From positions 1 through 7,492 of the forward strand of contig DQVU01000187.1 in NCBI GenBank assembly GCA_015661585.1: a stretch of DNA of 7,492 bases, read 5' to 3'. Below, piece after piece: positions 6,748-7,492 of this stretch. The notes under the pieces were generated by a model. That model was not told the DNA's origin. It saw only the letters and a program-made list of their open reading frames with translations, and did no database searches. Origin of the DNA: Methanothermococcus okinawensis (GTDB lineage: Archaea; AGJL01; Methanococci; Methanococcales; Methanococcaceae). The translations under genes and the position numbers were made by a program. The stretch's first letter is position 1; every line of letters begins with the position of its first letter.

Positions 6748-7492
6748 TTTTAATCCATTTGCCACCCTCTCCAGATCTGCCTCAACCATCATTTTAACTA
6801 AATCTTTAAATTTAGTTTTCGGTTCCCAACCTAATTCCCTTTTAGCCTTTGAATAATCTCCAATAAGCAGATCTACTTCACAAGGCCTAAAGTACTTAGG
6901 ATTTACCTTTACCAGTACCTTACCACTGTTGGCATCTCTACCTACTTCCCTTATCCCCTCTCCTTCCCACTCAATATCCATTCCTACTACTTTAAAAGCC
7001 TCTTCGGCAAATTCCCTAACTGAGTGGGCTTCATTTGTTGCAAGGACGAAGTCGTCTGGTTTACTGTGTTGCAACATCTTCCACATACCGTAAACGTAGT
7101 CTCCAGCAAAACCCCAGTCCCTTTTAGCATTTAAATTCCCCAGTTCCAAACAATCCTGTAAGTTATAGTATATCCTTGCAACTGCAAGGGTTATCTTCCT
7201 CGTCACAAATTCAGGACCTCTCATAGGAGACTCATGATTAAAGAGTATCCCGTTACTCATAAATAGATCGTAACTCTCCCTGTAGTTTTTCACTGTCCAA
7301 AATCCCGCTAATTTAGAGACACCATATGGACTCCTTGGGTAGAAAGGAGTAGTTTCCCTCTGAGGAGTTTCCTGAACTTTTCCGTAGAGTTCAGAGGTAG
7401 CAGCAAAGTAAAATCTTGAAGATGGTGAGTACTCCTTTACAGCATTTACCATGTTCAAAGTTCCCCCTATGTTAACATCATATGTAAACTTA
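6742..7492 (-). CDS. gmd: GDP-mannose 4,6-dehydratase (N-terminus cut by window edge)
   Basis: This short-chain dehydrogenase/reductase converts GDP-D-mannose to GDP-4-keto-6-deoxy-D-mannose with bound NADP, in the cytoplasm. About 249 residues are visible and the frame runs off the right edge. By comparison with the roughly 370-residue E. coli Gmd, about 100 N-terminal residues with the GxxGxxG nucleotide motif lie outside. Visible family signatures are VNIGGTLNMVNAV, the catalytic Thr/Ser-Glu in AATSELYGKVQETPQ, the catalytic Tyr-x-x-x-Lys in YPRSPYGVSKL, NGILFNHESPMRG, FVTRKITLAVARI, LGNLNAKRDWGFAGDYVYGM, and KYFRPCEVDLLIGD near the end. These match Gmd closely and better than the related GDP-fucose or GDP-rhamnose reductases. 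A TTG at 7458 is only an internal codon. The gene is the most upstream one visible of a minus-strand operon, and its stop is four bases from the GT2 start. Its product would feed rhamnose, fucose or perosamine type donors. The next enzyme of such a pathway is not in the window. GC is higher than in the downstream genes (45% at 6901-6960). Confidence 0.97.
   Translation of the reverse strand, partial: KFTYDVNIGGTLNMVNAVKEYSPSSRFYFAATSELYGKVQETPQRETTPFYPRSPYGVSKLAGFWTVKNYRESYDLFMSNGILFNHESPMRGPEFVTRKITLAVARIYYNLQDCLELGNLNAKRDWGFAGDYVYGMWKMLQHSKPDDFVLATNEAHSVREFAEEAFKVVGMDIEWEGEGIREVGRDANSGKVLVKVNPKYFRPCEVDLLIGDYSKAKRELGWEPKTKFKDLVKMMVEADLERVANGLKG

Noticed and set aside
6505..6753. Plus-strand open frame of about 82 codons
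   Set aside because: It is antisense to the conserved N-terminal half of the GT2 gene; the minus strand carries clear family motifs.
1..7492. CRISPR arrays, tRNA or rRNA genes, defence systems
   Set aside because: No regularly spaced repeats, cloverleaf-like sequence or defence-protein motifs were seen on either strand.

Overview
The window comes from a very AT-rich genome and most resembles a thermophilic methanogenic archaeon of the order Methanococcales (Methanocaldococcus or Methanotorris type). The evidence is a Lys/Ile/Asn/Tyr-rich proteome, ribosome binding sites of the GGTGAT/GAGGT type, an archaeal DUF2206-like membrane protein, and IS6-like transposase remnants of the kind seen in these methanogens. 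The genus is an inference from family resemblance; no marker gene is present.

Layout. Positions 1-165 carry an open plus-strand frame that enters from the left edge; its tail looks like the C-terminus of a family 2 glycosyltransferase (tentative). Positions 234-1370 are an insertion-sequence graveyard. It holds two decayed IS6-like transposase genes placed head to head: a minus-strand copy (about 234-750) that has lost its catalytic middle, and a plus-strand copy (about 751-1334) broken by several frameshifts and a Trp-to-stop change. An IS26-like terminal sequence lies at 1354-1370. Positions 1371-1432 show nothing recognisable. From 1433 to the right edge, five genes all lie on the minus strand. 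In transcription order they are gmd (GDP-mannose 4,6-dehydratase, cut by the window edge), a GT2 glycosyltransferase, two GT4 glycosyltransferases, and a large polytopic DUF2206/GT-C-like membrane protein.

How the genes fit together. This is a surface-glycan locus (S-layer N-glycan, glycolipid or exopolysaccharide). Gmd makes GDP-4-keto-6-deoxymannose, a precursor of GDP-rhamnose, GDP-fucose or GDP-perosamine type donors. The GT2 and GT4 enzymes would build the glycan or lipid-linked intermediates on the cytoplasmic side. The membrane protein may transfer sugar from a polyprenyl carrier on the outer face, though this is only inferred. gmd and the GT2 gene are almost contiguous, and the second GT4 gene and the DUF2206 gene are 10 bases apart. 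Gaps of about 100 and 93 bases flank the first GT4 gene and could hold internal promoters.

The most notable points are a probable AUA start codon for the GT2 gene, a sharp composition drop inside one GT4 gene, and the head-to-head junction of two degenerate transposons. I found no CRISPR array, tRNA, rRNA or clearly novel system.
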